The notes: generated by a model from the sequence alone, not told the origin. A stretch of 64,000 bases of DNA from Thalassospira lucentensis (GCF_001613805.1 NZ_LPVY01000003.1:186001-250000), one strand, 5' to 3'; counted from the stretch's first letter, positions 53,730-63,152 are shown. Made by a program: numbers and translations.

Positions 53730-54809
53730 ATGCCTTCCGTTAAACCCGGTGTTGTTACCGGTTCTGCCTACCGTGACCTTGTTGCTGCCTGCAAGCAGGA
53801 CGGTTACGCCCTTCCCGCCGTCAATATCACATCGTCCAGCACGATGAATGCCGCCCTTGAAGCCGCTGCAAATGCCGGTTCTGACATCATCATTCAGCTT
53901 TCGAATGGCGGTGCACAGTTCTTTGCCGGCAAGGGCATCAAGGACGCTGCAGCAGCCCGTGTCGTGGGCGCTATATCGGCAGCACGTCATGCCCAACTGA
54001 TGGCTGAGTATTATGGCGTTGCTGTCGTCATGCATACCGACCACGCAAACCGGAAATTCGTTCCGTGGGTCGATGAAATGCTGAAATGGAGCGAAAAGGC
54101 CTATGCCGAGACCGGCAAGGCGCTTTACAGCTCCCACATGCTGGACCTGTCCGAGGAATCGCTCGAAGACAACCTGTCAACTTGCGAAGAATTCCTCAAA
54201 CGCATGGCCAAAATCGAAATGAGCCTAGAGATTGAACTGGGCGTGACCGGCGGTGAAGAAGACGGCATCGGCCATGATCTTGACACCAGTGTCGAGGAAA
54301 TCGATCCGCGTCTGTATACCCGTCCCGAAGAAGTCGAAGAAGCATATCGCCGTCTTGCTCCGCTTGGCCATTTCTCGGTCGCGGCGGCATTCGGCAACGT
54401 TCATGGCGTTTACAAACCAGGTAACGTAAAACTTCGTCCGGAAATCCTTCTGGAATCCCAGAAATACGTTTCGGAAAAGCATAATCTTGGCAACCGTCCT
54501 CTGGACTTCGTGTTCCATGGCGGTTCGGGTTCGGAAAAAGAAAAAATCGAAGAAGCAGTCGGCTATGGCGTCTTTAAGATGAATATCGATACCGATACCC
54601 AGTTCGCCTATTCGCGCCCGGTTGGTGAATATGTCGAAGCCAACGCACGCGCGTTCAAGTATCAGGTCGATCCGGATACCGATCAGCCCTACAAAAAACA
54701 GTACGATCCGCGCGTCTGGGTTCGCGAAGCCGAACTTTCGATGGCAGCCCGCCTCGAAGAAGCTTTCAAGGATCTTGGGGCAACCGGTCGTTCGGTTACC
54801 AAAGGCTGA
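53730..54809 (+). CDS. fbaA: Class II fructose-bisphosphate aldolase (FbaA type)
   Basis: Cleaves fructose-1,6-bisphosphate to two triose phosphates, zinc-dependent. The 359-residue length equals that of E. coli class IIA FbaA, and the sequence follows it closely: VMHTDHANRKFVPWVDEML (zinc His), LSEESLEDNLSTCEEFLKRM, EIELGVTGGEEDGIG (zinc Glu), AAFGNVHGVYKPGNVKLRP (zinc His), VFHGGSGSEKEKIEEAVGYG (zinc His) and FKMNIDTDTQFAY. AGGAGGAG precedes ATG 53730. As the last gene of the amino-sugar operon, it would carry fructose-6-P-derived carbon on after phosphorylation. A related bisphosphate substrate cannot be excluded. Confidence 0.93.
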   Translation: MPSVKPGVVTGSAYRDLVAACKQDGYALPAVNITSSSTMNAALEAAANAGSDIIIQLSNGGAQFFAGKGIKDAAAARVVGAISAARHAQLMAEYYGVAVVMHTDHANRKFVPWVDEMLKWSEKAYAETGKALYSSHMLDLSEESLEDNLSTCEEFLKRMAKIEMSLEIELGVTGGEEDGIGHDLDTSVEEIDPRLYTRPEEVEEAYRRLAPLGHFSVAAAFGNVHGVYKPGNVKLRPEILLESQKYVSEKHNLGNRPLDFVFHGGSGSEKEKIEEAVGYGVFKMNIDTDTQFAYSRPVGEYVEANARAFKYQVDPDTDQPYKKQYDPRVWVREAELSMAARLEEAFKDLGATGRSVTKG

Positions 54810-54835
54810 TCGTTCAGGATTGCAAAAGCCAGATC

Positions 54836-54864
54836 AACCCGCCGGTTTGTCCGGCGGGTTTTTT
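54836..54864 (+). terminator. Terminator of the nag-fbaA operon
   Basis: AACCCGCCGG-TTTGT-CCGGCGGG followed by six T, about 27 bases after the fbaA stop. Classical intrinsic terminator. Confidence 0.93.
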
Positions 54865-54902
54865 CGTGCATTGTCTTGCGCTACGACAAAAACAAACCAC
54901 TC

Positions 54903-54929
54903 CTGACAGATACTGACAGGAACTGTCAG
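54903..54929. repeat. Three CTGACAG-type elements at 10-bp spacing upstream of uvrA
   Basis: CTGACAG (54903-54909), CTGACAG (54913-54919) and its inverse CTGTCAG (54923-54929). Each begins exactly ten bases after the last, and the set ends eight bases before the predicted uvrA -35. Confidence 0.7.
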
Positions 54930-54937
54930 GGGTGCGC

Positions 54938-54966
54938 TTGCGTATCAGGTTTGGCTCCTCTATACC
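54938..54966 (+). promoter_or_regulatory. Predicted uvrA promoter
   Basis: TTGCGT (54938-54943), exactly 17 bases, TATACC (54961-54966). Transcription should begin near 54973, at the first base of the LexA-like box. Confidence 0.65.
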
Positions 54967-54973
54967 TTTTCCC

Positions 54974-54988
54974 GAACATTACAGGAAC
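54974..54988 (+). promoter_or_regulatory. Candidate LexA (SOS) box of uvrA
   Basis: GAAC-ATTACAG-GAAC is the complementary form of the alphaproteobacterial LexA operator GTTC-N7-GTTC. It lies 13-27 bases before the uvrA ATG and eight bases after the -10. Confidence 0.75.
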
Positions 54989-55000
54989 AAAAGGCCCGAC

Positions 55001-57829
55001 ATGCTGACGAAAATTTCGGTTCGCGGTGCGAAAGAACATAACCTGCAAAATATCGATGTTGAACTGCCCCGCGATTCCCTGGTGGTGATCACCGGTCTGT
55101 CGGGGTCGGGTAAAAGTTCGCTGGCGTTCGATACGATTTATGCCGAAGGACAGCGTCGTTATGTCGAAAGCCTGTCAGCATATGCGCGCCAGTTCCTTGA
55201 ACTGATGCAGAAGCCCGATGTTGAATATATCGACGGCTTGTCTCCAGCCATTTCCATCGAACAGAAAACCACATCGCGCAACCCGCGTTCGACCGTGGGA
55301 ACGGTTACCGAGATTTATGATTATATGCGTCTTCTTTGGGCGCGCGTCGGCATTCCCTATTCCCCGGCAACCGGTCTTCCGATTGTCAGTCAGACCGTAT
55401 CACAGATGGTTGACCGCGTTATGGAAATGCCCGAAGGCACTCGGCTTTATCTGTTGGCACCGTTTGTTCGTGGCCGCAAAGGGGAATACAAAAAGGAACT
55501 GCGCGATTTGCGCACGCGTGGTTTCCAGCGCGTCAAGATCGATGGCGAAATGTATGACATCGACGAAGCGCCTGAACTGAACAAAAAGCTCAAACACGAT
55601 ATCTCGGTCGTGGTGGATCGTCTGATCGTCAAGGACGGGATTGCAACCCGCCTTGCAGACAGCTTTGAAACTGCCCTTGAACTGACAGACGGTATCGTCC
55701 TGACCGAAGATGCCAAAACCGGCGAAACAACCGTGTTCTCGGCAAAATTCGCCTGCCCGGTTTCCGGGTTCACGATTGAGGAAATCGAACCGCGCCTGTT
55801 CTCGTTCAACAATCCGTTTGGCGCCTGCCCGGCCTGTGATGGTCTTGGCACCCAGATGGAATTCGACCCGGAACTGGTCGTCCCCGACGAAGGCAAAAGC
55901 CTTGATGATGGCGCCGTTGCGCCTTGGGCCAGCACCACGTCGAAATATTATTTGCAAACGTTGCGCGCAGTTGCCAAGCATTTCGGCTTCAAAACCAATG
56001 TCGCATGGGAAAAGCTTCCGAAAACAGCACAGGACATCATCCTGTATGGTTCGGGTGATGAAGACGTCACGGTAACCTATGATGACGGTTCACGCAGCTA
56101 CAAGGTATCCCGCCCGTTCGAAGGTGTCATTCCCAACATGTCGCGCCGCTGGCGCGAAACCGATAGCCAGTGGGCACGCGACGAACTGTCGAAATACCAG
56201 ACGGTTTCAAGCTGTCCGACCTGCGAAGGTCATCGCCTGAAACCCGAAGCGCTGGCCGTAAAGATCGATAAATGCACGATTTCGGAAATTACCGACCTTT
56301 CGATTGGCAAGGCTGCCGACTGGTTCCAGGCGCTTGAGGGCAAACTGAATGAAAAAGAAACCGAAATCGCGCGACGTATCCTGCGTGAAATCAATGATCG
56401 CCTGCGATTCCTGCGCGATGTCGGGCTGGATTATCTGTCGATGTCACGCACATCTGGCACCCTCTCGGGCGGCGAAAGCCAGCGTATCAGACTGGCGTCG
56501 CAGATCGGGTCGGGCCTGACCGGTGTCCTTTATGTTCTGGATGAACCATCCATCGGCCTGCATCAGCGCGACAATGATCGGCTGCTTGATACCCTGAAAC
56601 GTCTTCGCGATCTGGGCAATACCGTCCTGGTTGTCGAACATGACGAAGACGCCATTCGTGCCGCCGATTATGTCGTCGATATGGGCCCAGGGGCCGGGAT
56701 CCATGGCGGACGGATCGTTGCCGAAGGAACCCCTGAACAGATCCAGCAAAACCCGAATAGCCTGACCGGCAAATACCTTGTCGGGGTCGAACAGATCGCC
56801 GTTCCCAAGGAACGCCGTAAAGGCAATGGCAAGTCGATTGCGATCAAGGGGGCACGCGCCAACAACCTGCAAAATGTTGATGCCGAGTTCCCGCTTGGCA
56901 AATTTATCTGCGTTACCGGTGTTTCGGGTGGTGGCAAGTCCAGCCTTGTTATTGAGACGCTGTATAAGGCGCTTGCAAAACGGATGCATAATGCGCGCAA
57001 TCATCCCGGTGCGCATGACACCATTACCGGCATCGAACATATCGATAAAATCATCGATATCGATCAAAGCCCGATTGGCAGAACCCCGCGTTCCAACCCC
57101 GTGACCTATACCGGGGCCTTTACACCGATCCGTGACTGGTTCGCGCAATTGCCCGAAGCCAAAACGCGCGGTTACAAGCCCGGGCGTTTCTCGTTCAACG
57201 TCAAGGGCGGACGGTGTGAAGCCTGTCAGGGCGATGGCGTGATCAAGATCGAAATGCACTTCCTGCCCGACGTTTACGTCACCTGTGATCAGTGCAAGGG
57301 CAAACGATACAACCGTGAAACGCTGGAAATATCGTTTAAAGGCAAATCGATATCTGACATTCTTGACATGACAGTTGAAGAAGGTGCCGATTTCTTCAAG
57401 GCAGTTCCGTCCATTCGCGACAAAATGGAAACCCTGAAACAGGTGGGGTTGAGCTACATCCATCTAGGTCAGCAGGCAACAACACTTTCAGGCGGCGAGG
57501 CACAGCGCGTAAAGCTGGCCAAGGAGCTGTCAAAACGCGCAACAGGCCGCACACTTTATATCCTTGACGAACCGACCACCGGACTTCATTTCCACGACAT
57601 TCGCAAGCTTTTGGAAGTGCTGCACACCATTGTCGATCAGGGCAACACGGTGGTTGTGATCGAACATAACCTTGATGTCATCAAAACCGCCGACTGGATC
57701 ATCGATATTGGTCCCGAGGGTGGCGATGGCGGCGGCAAGCTGGTTGGTTGCGGCACGCCCGAGGCTATTATGGCTAACGAGGGAAGCTATACCGGAAAAT
57801 ACCTTAAACGTCATCTCGGCCTGAAGTAA
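55001..57829 (+). CDS. uvrA: Excinuclease ABC subunit A
   Basis: Damage-recognition ATPase of nucleotide excision repair. The 942-residue protein has two ABC ATPase modules: Walker [21 protein letters not shown] near residue 32 and [20 protein letters not shown] near 643, with signatures [17 protein letters not shown] near 487 and [17 protein letters not shown] near 827. Zinc-binding clusters appear as [19 protein letters not shown] and the C-terminal CEACQGDG / [10 protein letters not shown]. The frame is open from 54932, but [20 protein letters not shown] at ATG 55001, with AAGG six bases before, is the family start. Promoter and LexA box are directly upstream. Confidence 0.97.
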   Translation: MLTKISVRGAKEHNLQNIDVELPRDSLVVITGLSGSGKSSLAFDTIYAEGQRRYVESLSAYARQFLELMQKPDVEYIDGLSPAISIEQKTTSRNPRSTVGTVTEIYDYMRLLWARVGIPYSPATGLPIVSQTVSQMVDRVMEMPEGTRLYLLAPFVRGRKGEYKKELRDLRTRGFQRVKIDGEMYDIDEAPELNKKLKHDISVVVDRLIVKDGIATRLADSFETALELTDGIVLTEDAKTGETTVFSAKFACPVSGFTIEEIEPRLFSFNNPFGACPACDGLGTQMEFDPELVVPDEGKSLDDGAVAPWASTTSKYYLQTLRAVAKHFGFKTNVAWEKLPKTAQDIILYGSGDEDVTVTYDDGSRSYKVSRPFEGVIPNMSRRWRETDSQWARDELSKYQTVSSCPTCEGHRLKPEALAVKIDKCTISEITDLSIGKAADWFQALEGKLNEKETEIARRILREINDRLRFLRDVGLDYLSMSRTSGTLSGGESQRIRLASQIGSGLTGVLYVLDEPSIGLHQRDNDRLLDTLKRLRDLGNTVLVVEHDEDAIRAADYVVDMGPGAGIHGGRIVAEGTPEQIQQNPNSLTGKYLVGVEQIAVPKERRKGNGKSIAIKGARANNLQNVDAEFPLGKFICVTGVSGGGKSSLVIETLYKALAKRMHNARNHPGAHDTITGIEHIDKIIDIDQSPIGRTPRSNPVTYTGAFTPIRDWFAQLPEAKTRGYKPGRFSFNVKGGRCEACQGDGVIKIEMHFLPDVYVTCDQCKGKRYNRETLEISFKGKSISDILDMTVEEGADFFKAVPSIRDKMETLKQVGLSYIHLGQQATTLSGGEAQRVKLAKELSKRATGRTLYILDEPTTGLHFHDIRKLLEVLHTIVDQGNTVVVIEHNLDVIKTADWIIDIGPEGGDGGGKLVGCGTPEAIMANEGSYTGKYLKRHLGLK

Positions 57830-57839
57830 TGTCTTGAAA

Positions 57840-57865
57840 CGAAGCGGGCTCCCTAGCCCGCTTCG
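57840..57865. terminator. Hairpin at the convergent ends of uvrA and the membrane-protein gene
   Basis: CGAAGCGGGCT-CCCT-AGCCCGCTTCG is a perfect 11-bp stem with a 4-base loop. It overlaps the stop codon of the minus-strand gene. No T-run on either side. Confidence 0.6.
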
Positions 57866-58827
57866 ACCCGATCCTCGACCCGTTTGACCAGTGCGGAACT
57901 CAGCCGTTCGCTAAAGCCTGACAGGAAGGCCAGCACCAGCACGATGGAAATCTGCTGTCCGGCACCGGGGATCGTTCCGATCTGGTCCATGTCAGAAATA
58001 TTGTGCAACTGATCCAGCGGTATCGGCAGAATACCGGCACGCAGTGCCAGTAATACGATCAGCGCAAAGCAAAAACCAAGGCAAGGTCGAAACAGGAAAT
58101 TGAAGAAAACCGACGCCGGTTCCATCTCCGCCCAGTCGACATCCTTACCCAACCGCATCATCATGCTGACCAGCGCCCCTATCGCGCCGAAACTGCCGAC
58201 AAAAAACAAAAGGTCATAGCTGAACCCGAACAGCTTACCATTCCCGGTACTAACAACCTGGTCTGCCTGCAAAAACAGCATCACCGAAACGACAAGCAAT
58301 ATCGGTGACAGAGCAAGTGCGATTGCGGCCACGCGCATTGATCGGAAAAATGCTCGCTGTGTGCTGTCCAGATGATCGCGCCCGCCTGAAAGGTCGGAAA
58401 GGTAGCCATGGACAAACCCGTCGCGCCCCTGATTGAGCGCCAGCAACATGACAATGGCATCTGATGTTTTGCGCACCTGCGCATCGTCATCAAGCCCCTC
58501 ATCCCTGCGCCACCAGCGTAGAAAAGACCGCATGACAAGCGAGGCCCGCCATCCCTGCCTTGTGGCGACAACGTAATCAATCATGTTCTCGACATCAGCG
58601 CAGCCAAACTTGTTGGCGCCGATATCGCCAAAAGGAAAGGCGATCCGTCCGATTGCCGCCGCGGGGCTGTTTCGGTTCGCACCATCTTTGTTTGGCGCAC
58701 TATTCCCGCCATCGGCATCAGGAATGCAGTCAATCGTCATCGTCTGTCGGGATCGCCGGATCGGAACAAGTCCCATCACGGGGCAATGGGCCGGATCGTA
58801 ACCATAGGGTCGATGCGGATAGCTCAT
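57853..58827 (-). CDS. Hypothetical inner-membrane protein
   Basis: A 324-residue protein I do not recognise. ATG 58827 is chosen because AAGGA lies seven bases upstream; the frame itself continues to 58938. A soluble N-terminal half of about 165 residues (IRRSRQTMTIDCIPDADGGN, then IDYVVATRQGWRASLVMRSF) is followed by four hydrophobic segments at about 170-195 (AAIALALSPILLVVSVMLFL), 206-230 (YDLLFFVGSFGAIGALVSMM), 248-270 (CLGFCFALIVLLALRAGILP) and 290-312 (IVLVLAFLSGFSERLSSALV). The last segment with GFSERLSSALVKRVED is seen in several bacterial membrane proteins of unknown role. Convergent with uvrA. Confidence 0.75.
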   Translation of the reverse strand: MSYPHRPYGYDPAHCPVMGLVPIRRSRQTMTIDCIPDADGGNSAPNKDGANRNSPAAAIGRIAFPFGDIGANKFGCADVENMIDYVVATRQGWRASLVMRSFLRWWRRDEGLDDDAQVRKTSDAIVMLLALNQGRDGFVHGYLSDLSGGRDHLDSTQRAFFRSMRVAAIALALSPILLVVSVMLFLQADQVVSTGNGKLFGFSYDLLFFVGSFGAIGALVSMMMRLGKDVDWAEMEPASVFFNFLFRPCLGFCFALIVLLALRAGILPIPLDQLHNISDMDQIGTIPGAGQQISIVLVLAFLSGFSERLSSALVKRVEDRVEAG

Positions 58828-59012
58828 GATGCCGTCCTTGTGATGGATGTGTATGGGATCAAGGACGCAGAAGCGGACAATTTGTGAATAATTTGTCGCC
58901 GCATGGGTGATATGAGACAGCGAAATGGTGCAATTCACTTGAAATCAAACCATCAGCACCGCTATGTGTGTGCCAGAAAGTTTAACCCCGTTTTGCTGAG
59001 GAGTTCGCAACC

Positions 59013-60359
59013 GTGAGCACGGTCAAACCCGTCCATATCATCGGCGCCGGTCTCGCCGGTAGCGAAGCCGCCTGGCAGTTGGCCGAGGCCGGCATTCCGG
59101 TCATCTTGCATGAAATGCGGCCGACCCGCCCAACCGACGCCCATCACACCGACAAATGTGCCGAACTGGTTTGTTCCAACTCGTTTCGGTCTGACGACAG
59201 GGAATATAACGCGGTCGGCCTGATCCATGATGAAATGCGCCGTGCCGGATCGCTGATCATTCGCTGTGCCGATGCGCACAAGGTCCCCGCTGGTGCAGCC
59301 CTTGCGGTTGACCGCGAAGGTTTCTCTCAGGCAGTTACTGATGCACTGATGAACCATCCGCTGGTCACCATGGAACGCGGCGAAGTTGATGGCCTGCCGC
59401 CGGTCGAATGGGAAAGCACGATCATTGCAACCGGCCCGCTGACCTCAAGCGCACTGGCCGAAGACATTCGCAAGGTAACCGGCGAGGAAAGCCTTGCCTT
59501 CTTCGATGCGATTGCCCCGATCGTCTATAAGGAAAGCATCGATTTTTCCAAGGCATGGTTCCAGTCACGTTATGACAAGGGCGATGGCAAGGACTATATC
59601 AATTGCCCGATGAATGAAGAGCAATACAACGCCTTCATCGATGCCCTGATCGATGGCGATAAAACCGAATTCAAGGAATGGGAGAAAGACACCCCCTATT
59701 TTGATGGTTGTCTACCAATTGAAGTTATGGCAGAGCGCGGACGTGAAACACTTCGCCATGGCCCGATGAAGCCGGTCGGCCTGACAAACCCGCATGATCC
59801 TACCCGCAAACCACGCGCTATCGTACAACTGCGCCAGGACAATGCGTTGGGCACTCTCTACAACATGGTCGGTTTCCAGACGAAACTGAAATATGGCGCA
59901 CAGGCCGATGTGTTCCGCATGATCCCGGGGCTTGAAAATGCGGAATTCGCCCGTCTTGGCGGCATTCATCGCAACACCTTCCTGAACTCGCCTCGCCTGT
60001 TGGACGGTACGCTCCGCCTGAAGGCGCGTAACGACATCCGTTTTGCCGGGCAAATTACCGGTTGCGAGGGTTATGTGGAAAGTGCCGCTGTCGGTTTGAT
60101 GGTTGGCCGTTTTGCTGCGGCAGAAAAGCAAGGAAAATCCATTCCAACCCCACCCTTGGCAACCGCGATGGGTGCGCTTTTGAACCATATCACCAAGGGT
60201 GCAGATGAAAGTACCTTCCAGCCGATGAATGTCAATTTCGGGCTTTTCCCGGAACTTGAACTGACCAAACGGGTCAAGGGCCGTGATCGCAAGAAACTTT
60301 ATAGCGACCGCGCCATTCCGCTGTTTGACGAATGGCTTGCCGATATCAACGCTGCATAA
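59013..60359 (+). CDS. trmFO: Folate- and FAD-dependent tRNA (uracil-5-)-methyltransferase TrmFO
   Basis: Forms m5U54 in the T-loop of tRNA using methylenetetrahydrofolate. The 448-residue flavoprotein has the dinucleotide-binding motif [19 protein letters not shown] at about residues 9-27, [14 protein letters not shown] near 49, [20 protein letters not shown] near 170, and [19 protein letters not shown] near 352. The start is GTG at 59013, with AGGAG nine bases upstream. Terminator downstream; GidA-like family members differ in length, and this matches TrmFO. Confidence 0.96.
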   Translation: MSTVKPVHIIGAGLAGSEAAWQLAEAGIPVILHEMRPTRPTDAHHTDKCAELVCSNSFRSDDREYNAVGLIHDEMRRAGSLIIRCADAHKVPAGAALAVDREGFSQAVTDALMNHPLVTMERGEVDGLPPVEWESTIIATGPLTSSALAEDIRKVTGEESLAFFDAIAPIVYKESIDFSKAWFQSRYDKGDGKDYINCPMNEEQYNAFIDALIDGDKTEFKEWEKDTPYFDGCLPIEVMAERGRETLRHGPMKPVGLTNPHDPTRKPRAIVQLRQDNALGTLYNMVGFQTKLKYGAQADVFRMIPGLENAEFARLGGIHRNTFLNSPRLLDGTLRLKARNDIRFAGQITGCEGYVESAAVGLMVGRFAAAEKQGKSIPTPPLATAMGALLNHITKGADESTFQPMNVNFGLFPELELTKRVKGRDRKKLYSDRAIPLFDEWLADINAA

Positions 60360-60365
60360 AAAAAC

Positions 60366-60391
60366 AAGGCCGCATCATCCGATGCGGCCTT
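60366..60391. terminator. Bidirectional terminator after trmFO
   Basis: AAGGCCGCATC-ATCC-GATGCGGCCTT, a perfect 11-bp stem between convergent genes, with A-rich and T-rich flanks. Confidence 0.88.
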
Positions 60392-60398
60392 TATCGAT

Positions 60399-60965
60399 TT
60401 AGTACTTGCTCTGGCGTTTGAGCTTGCCGGTAACATCGCGGATCGGTTCCCCATCTCGGAACCGTTTGAACACCAAATCCATGTCGCCATTTTCATCAAG
60501 ACTGCGTTCATAGACCTGCATTTCGTAACCACCGTCATCGGTAATGTAAAGGGCATGCACGGTCAGGGTTTTGTCAACGATACGCGCCCAGACAAACGGT
60601 TCACCCTGCAAAGGATCATTGGGTACACGTTTGCCAAACAGGCCTGATCGCATTGCGCTGCCGTAAATGTCCGGGCGATCGGTGGCATAAAACTCGATGC
60701 TAAGCGATACGTTTTTTTCACGACCATCTGCCTTGTGGATCACAGTTGACCAATCGATGGTAAATCCGCGGCCGGTTTCCGTGATCTTAACATCGAGATC
60801 GCGCGCTTTAAGCTCTTCCTCGGCATTATAGATCGACGTTCCGTGATAATCGCCGACAAACGGCCCAATATTTCCGGCATGGCACGGGGCTGGAACGACA
60901 AGCCACACGATCAAAAGCACACCAAACAGCCCCAAAGCTTTCATCGGTGCATGCAAATTCATCAT
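60399..60965 (-). CDS. Hypothetical secreted or periplasmic protein
   Basis: A 188-residue protein I do not recognise. ATG 60965 has GAGG six bases upstream and begins MMNLHAPMKALGLFGVLLIV, a signal peptide with a likely cleavage after APCHA near residue 30. The mature part is a beta-rich single domain (GPFVGDYHGTSIYN, then FTIDWSTVIHKADGREKNVS and FVWARIVDKTLTVHALYITD) with a lipocalin-like or DUF-type feel, but no motif that assigns function. It is convergent with trmFO. Confidence 0.7.
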   Translation of the reverse strand: MMNLHAPMKALGLFGVLLIVWLVVPAPCHAGNIGPFVGDYHGTSIYNAEEELKARDLDVKITETGRGFTIDWSTVIHKADGREKNVSLSIEFYATDRPDIYGSAMRSGLFGKRVPNDPLQGEPFVWARIVDKTLTVHALYITDDGGYEMQVYERSLDENGDMDLVFKRFRDGEPIRDVTGKLKRQSKY

Positions 60966-61067
60966 GTTCGACCTCGTTATGTTCATGTCCGTAGCCCCGT
61001 TTGAAGCCAATAGGCAGCAGGGTCAAGCAACGCTACCACAGACCTTACGAAAATATTGTATCCATTA

Positions 61068-61081
61068 CATCTATTTAGATG
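61068..61081. repeat. Short palindrome upstream of the secreted-protein gene
   Basis: CATCTA-TT-TAGATG, six-base arms with a two-base centre, about 105 bases before the start at 60965. Possible operator or 3' hairpin of the upstream gene. Confidence 0.4.
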
Positions 61082-61109
61082 AGATTTTGCCAATATCTAG
61101 GGCACGAAA

Positions 61110-61955
61110 TCAGTATCGATGCAGCATGGCCTTCACGGTCAGCCGGAAACTTGCCGGACGGGCAAGACCAAACTCGGCACTGAAGGGATCAAAACCGGCC
61201 TTTGCGAGCTTGCGCAAATAACCATCCGCCAGAACTACCGGCAATGCCGCGGCCAACGCATTTGACGGCAGTTTTTTTCGAAACTTCCGGGCTTCGACAA
61301 TCCGGTCTTGCGCCAGATCGGCGATTTCACGTGTCAGCGACTTGACCGCGTCGGTTTTTCGAAATTCGAAAATATCGCCCTGCCCGACACCATGCTTTTC
61401 CATCCGATCCTGCGGCAGATAAAGCCGTTTTGCCCGACCATGGAAAACCATAGCGCGTAAAATCCCGACCAGGCCATAGGCATTCCCGGCAAGCCGCGCG
61501 GCATGCCTTGCATCGTTATCAGCTACACCAAGCAGTTCGGCGGCCATAACGGCAAGATGCCCAGAGGTCTGGTCAATATAGTGATCCAGTTCCGCCTGAT
61601 TTGCCGGTGCCTTGTCGGCAAGGTCAAATTCGCGTGCCGCAATCAGTATCTCCAGATCGCGTGATTCAATCTGTCCGGACTGGATCAGAACCGAAAGCGG
61701 CTCGACAACCTCGTGTTTACGAATTTTGCCCTGCTCGATCTCCGCCAGTGTATCACGCCACCATTGTAGCCGAATGTGTCCCAACATGGTTTCGCTAACC
61801 ATTTCACGGGTTTTGGACACTTCCTGATTAAAAGCGTAAAGCGTAGAAAGACCTTCACGTTTTTCCGGAGCAGCAAATAGCGAGCATAAAAAACGGTCTT
61901 TGTCATTCCGACGAACATAATCTGCGCAATAGGAAAGCTTTGGCGTATCAGTCAT
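61110..61955 (-). CDS. Squalene/phytoene synthase-fold protein of the NDUFAF6 type
   Basis: A 281-residue all-helical protein. It resembles mitochondrial NDUFAF6, a complex I assembly factor, more than true head-to-head prenyl synthases: YAFNQEVSKTREMVSETMLG near residue 41 and IRLQWWRDTLAEIEQG near 62 parallel the NDUFAF6 start, and GNAYGLVGILRAMVFHGR near 157 with RLYLPQDRMEKHGV the middle. The aspartate-rich motifs (DxxxD) needed for diphosphate binding are absent in both expected places, so it is probably not a squalene or phytoene synthase. It is seven bases from the mscS-type gene upstream on the same strand. Confidence 0.8.
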   Translation of the reverse strand: MTDTPKLSYCADYVRRNDKDRFLCSLFAAPEKREGLSTLYAFNQEVSKTREMVSETMLGHIRLQWWRDTLAEIEQGKIRKHEVVEPLSVLIQSGQIESRDLEILIAAREFDLADKAPANQAELDHYIDQTSGHLAVMAAELLGVADNDARHAARLAGNAYGLVGILRAMVFHGRAKRLYLPQDRMEKHGVGQGDIFEFRKTDAVKSLTREIADLAQDRIVEARKFRKKLPSNALAAALPVVLADGYLRKLAKAGFDPFSAEFGLARPASFRLTVKAMLHRY

Positions 61956-61961
61956 CGCGCA

Positions 61962-63152
61962 TCATCCGATTTGTCGCGTTGTTTTGGCACGGTCATTATT
62001 GGTTTTGTTTGCCATGTCTTCAGGCATTTTTTCCGGCAGGGTTTCGACATAAAGTGACTGCGACGGGAAGGCAAACGCGGCGTCGTTATCTTCGACAATA
62101 CGCTTGAATGCAATGATATGGCGATTGCGAATATCACGCCATTTCACCCAGTCAGTGGTGGTTGTAAAGTAATACAGATCGATATTGATCGAACTTGCCC
62201 CGAAATCCGATAAATGCACCATCTGCGCAACATCGGTTTGTGCGACGTCATCATCATTTTTCAGAAACGAACGGATATCCTCGACAATCTTTTCAATCTG
62301 ATCGGCAGTGGTACGGTATTCGACACCGATCAGCATTTTGATCCGGCGATGGGTCATTCGTGACCAATTGATCACCGGGGAATCGACAATCTGCGCATTC
62401 GGCATGGTCACCAATGCCTTGGCAAACGTACGCACCTTGGTCGCGCGAAGGCCGACAACCTCGACGGTCCCTTCGAAATGAGGCGTTTCGATCCAGTCTC
62501 CGCGTTTGTAAAGATTATCGGCAAGAATGGTTAGCCCGCCGAAAATATTGGCGACCGAATCCTTGGCAGCCAGCGCCACAGCCATCCCGGCAAGACCAAG
62601 GCCGCCCAGAAACGCCGAAACATCAATGCCCCAGTTTTCCAGCAGGACAACAACACCGATCACAACGATCAACGTTTTAACCGCCCGGATAAAGAACTGG
62701 CGCAAATCATCGCCAAGACCGCCACCAAACCGACCTGCCAGATTGTTGAACGACATGGCAAGCGGCTCAATCGATCTGAACAACGCCCAGAAAACCGAGA
62801 AGGTTGCAAATATGCCGATTAATTCGAACAGAACGGCATCGACATTTTTCGGCATATCAAGAATTTCGACGGCAAAATACACGCCACCAAGAATAACCAG
62901 AAGCTGAACCGGGGCCTCGAAAGCATCCAGAACATGGGCAGCGGTGCTGTGTTTGCGCTGATGAGCCAGCTTCCGCAGCCCGCCAATTACACCGTGAGCC
63001 AGAACCCGCTTTAGAACGAATACGAACAGCAGGACAACACCAGCAACAACATATCTGCCGATTTCACCGCCCCCCAGCATATCGACCCAATTGGTCATAT
63101 GGTCAATGACTTCGCTATTCAGGCTGTCAATCTCGGTTGTAATTTCATCCAT
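61962..63152 (-). CDS. Mechanosensitive ion channel of the MscS family
   Basis: A 396-residue small-conductance mechanosensitive channel. N-terminal membrane helices at about 33-52, 78-96 and 108-126, then the pore helix region FLGGLGLAGMAVALAAKDSV near 183-205, rich in Gly/Ala as in MscS TM3. The beta domain follows (NIFGGLTILADNLYKRGDWI and GTVEVVGLRATKVRTFAKAL), then the C-terminal alpha/beta domain to about 370 and a charged tail. It protects against hypo-osmotic shock, which fits an organism that accumulates ectoine. Divergent from the flavoprotein at 63263. Confidence 0.93.
   Translation of the reverse strand: MDEITTEIDSLNSEVIDHMTNWVDMLGGGEIGRYVVAGVVLLFVFVLKRVLAHGVIGGLRKLAHQRKHSTAAHVLDAFEAPVQLLVILGGVYFAVEILDMPKNVDAVLFELIGIFATFSVFWALFRSIEPLAMSFNNLAGRFGGGLGDDLRQFFIRAVKTLIVVIGVVVLLENWGIDVSAFLGGLGLAGMAVALAAKDSVANIFGGLTILADNLYKRGDWIETPHFEGTVEVVGLRATKVRTFAKALVTMPNAQIVDSPVINWSRMTHRRIKMLIGVEYRTTADQIEKIVEDIRSFLKNDDDVAQTDVAQMVHLSDFGASSINIDLYYFTTTTDWVKWRDIRNRHIIAFKRIVEDNDAAFAFPSQSLYVETLPEKMPEDMANKTNNDRAKTTRQIG

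Noticed and set aside
56444-57463. 339-codon minus-strand open frame opposite uvrA
   Set aside because: uvrA is certain on the plus strand; no independent signal for a gene here.
61110-63152. Hopanoid or carotenoid biosynthesis cluster
   Set aside because: The squalene/phytoene synthase-like gene lacks catalytic aspartates and no cyclase, HpnC or HpnD partner is present; only a divergent HpnE-like fragment is seen.
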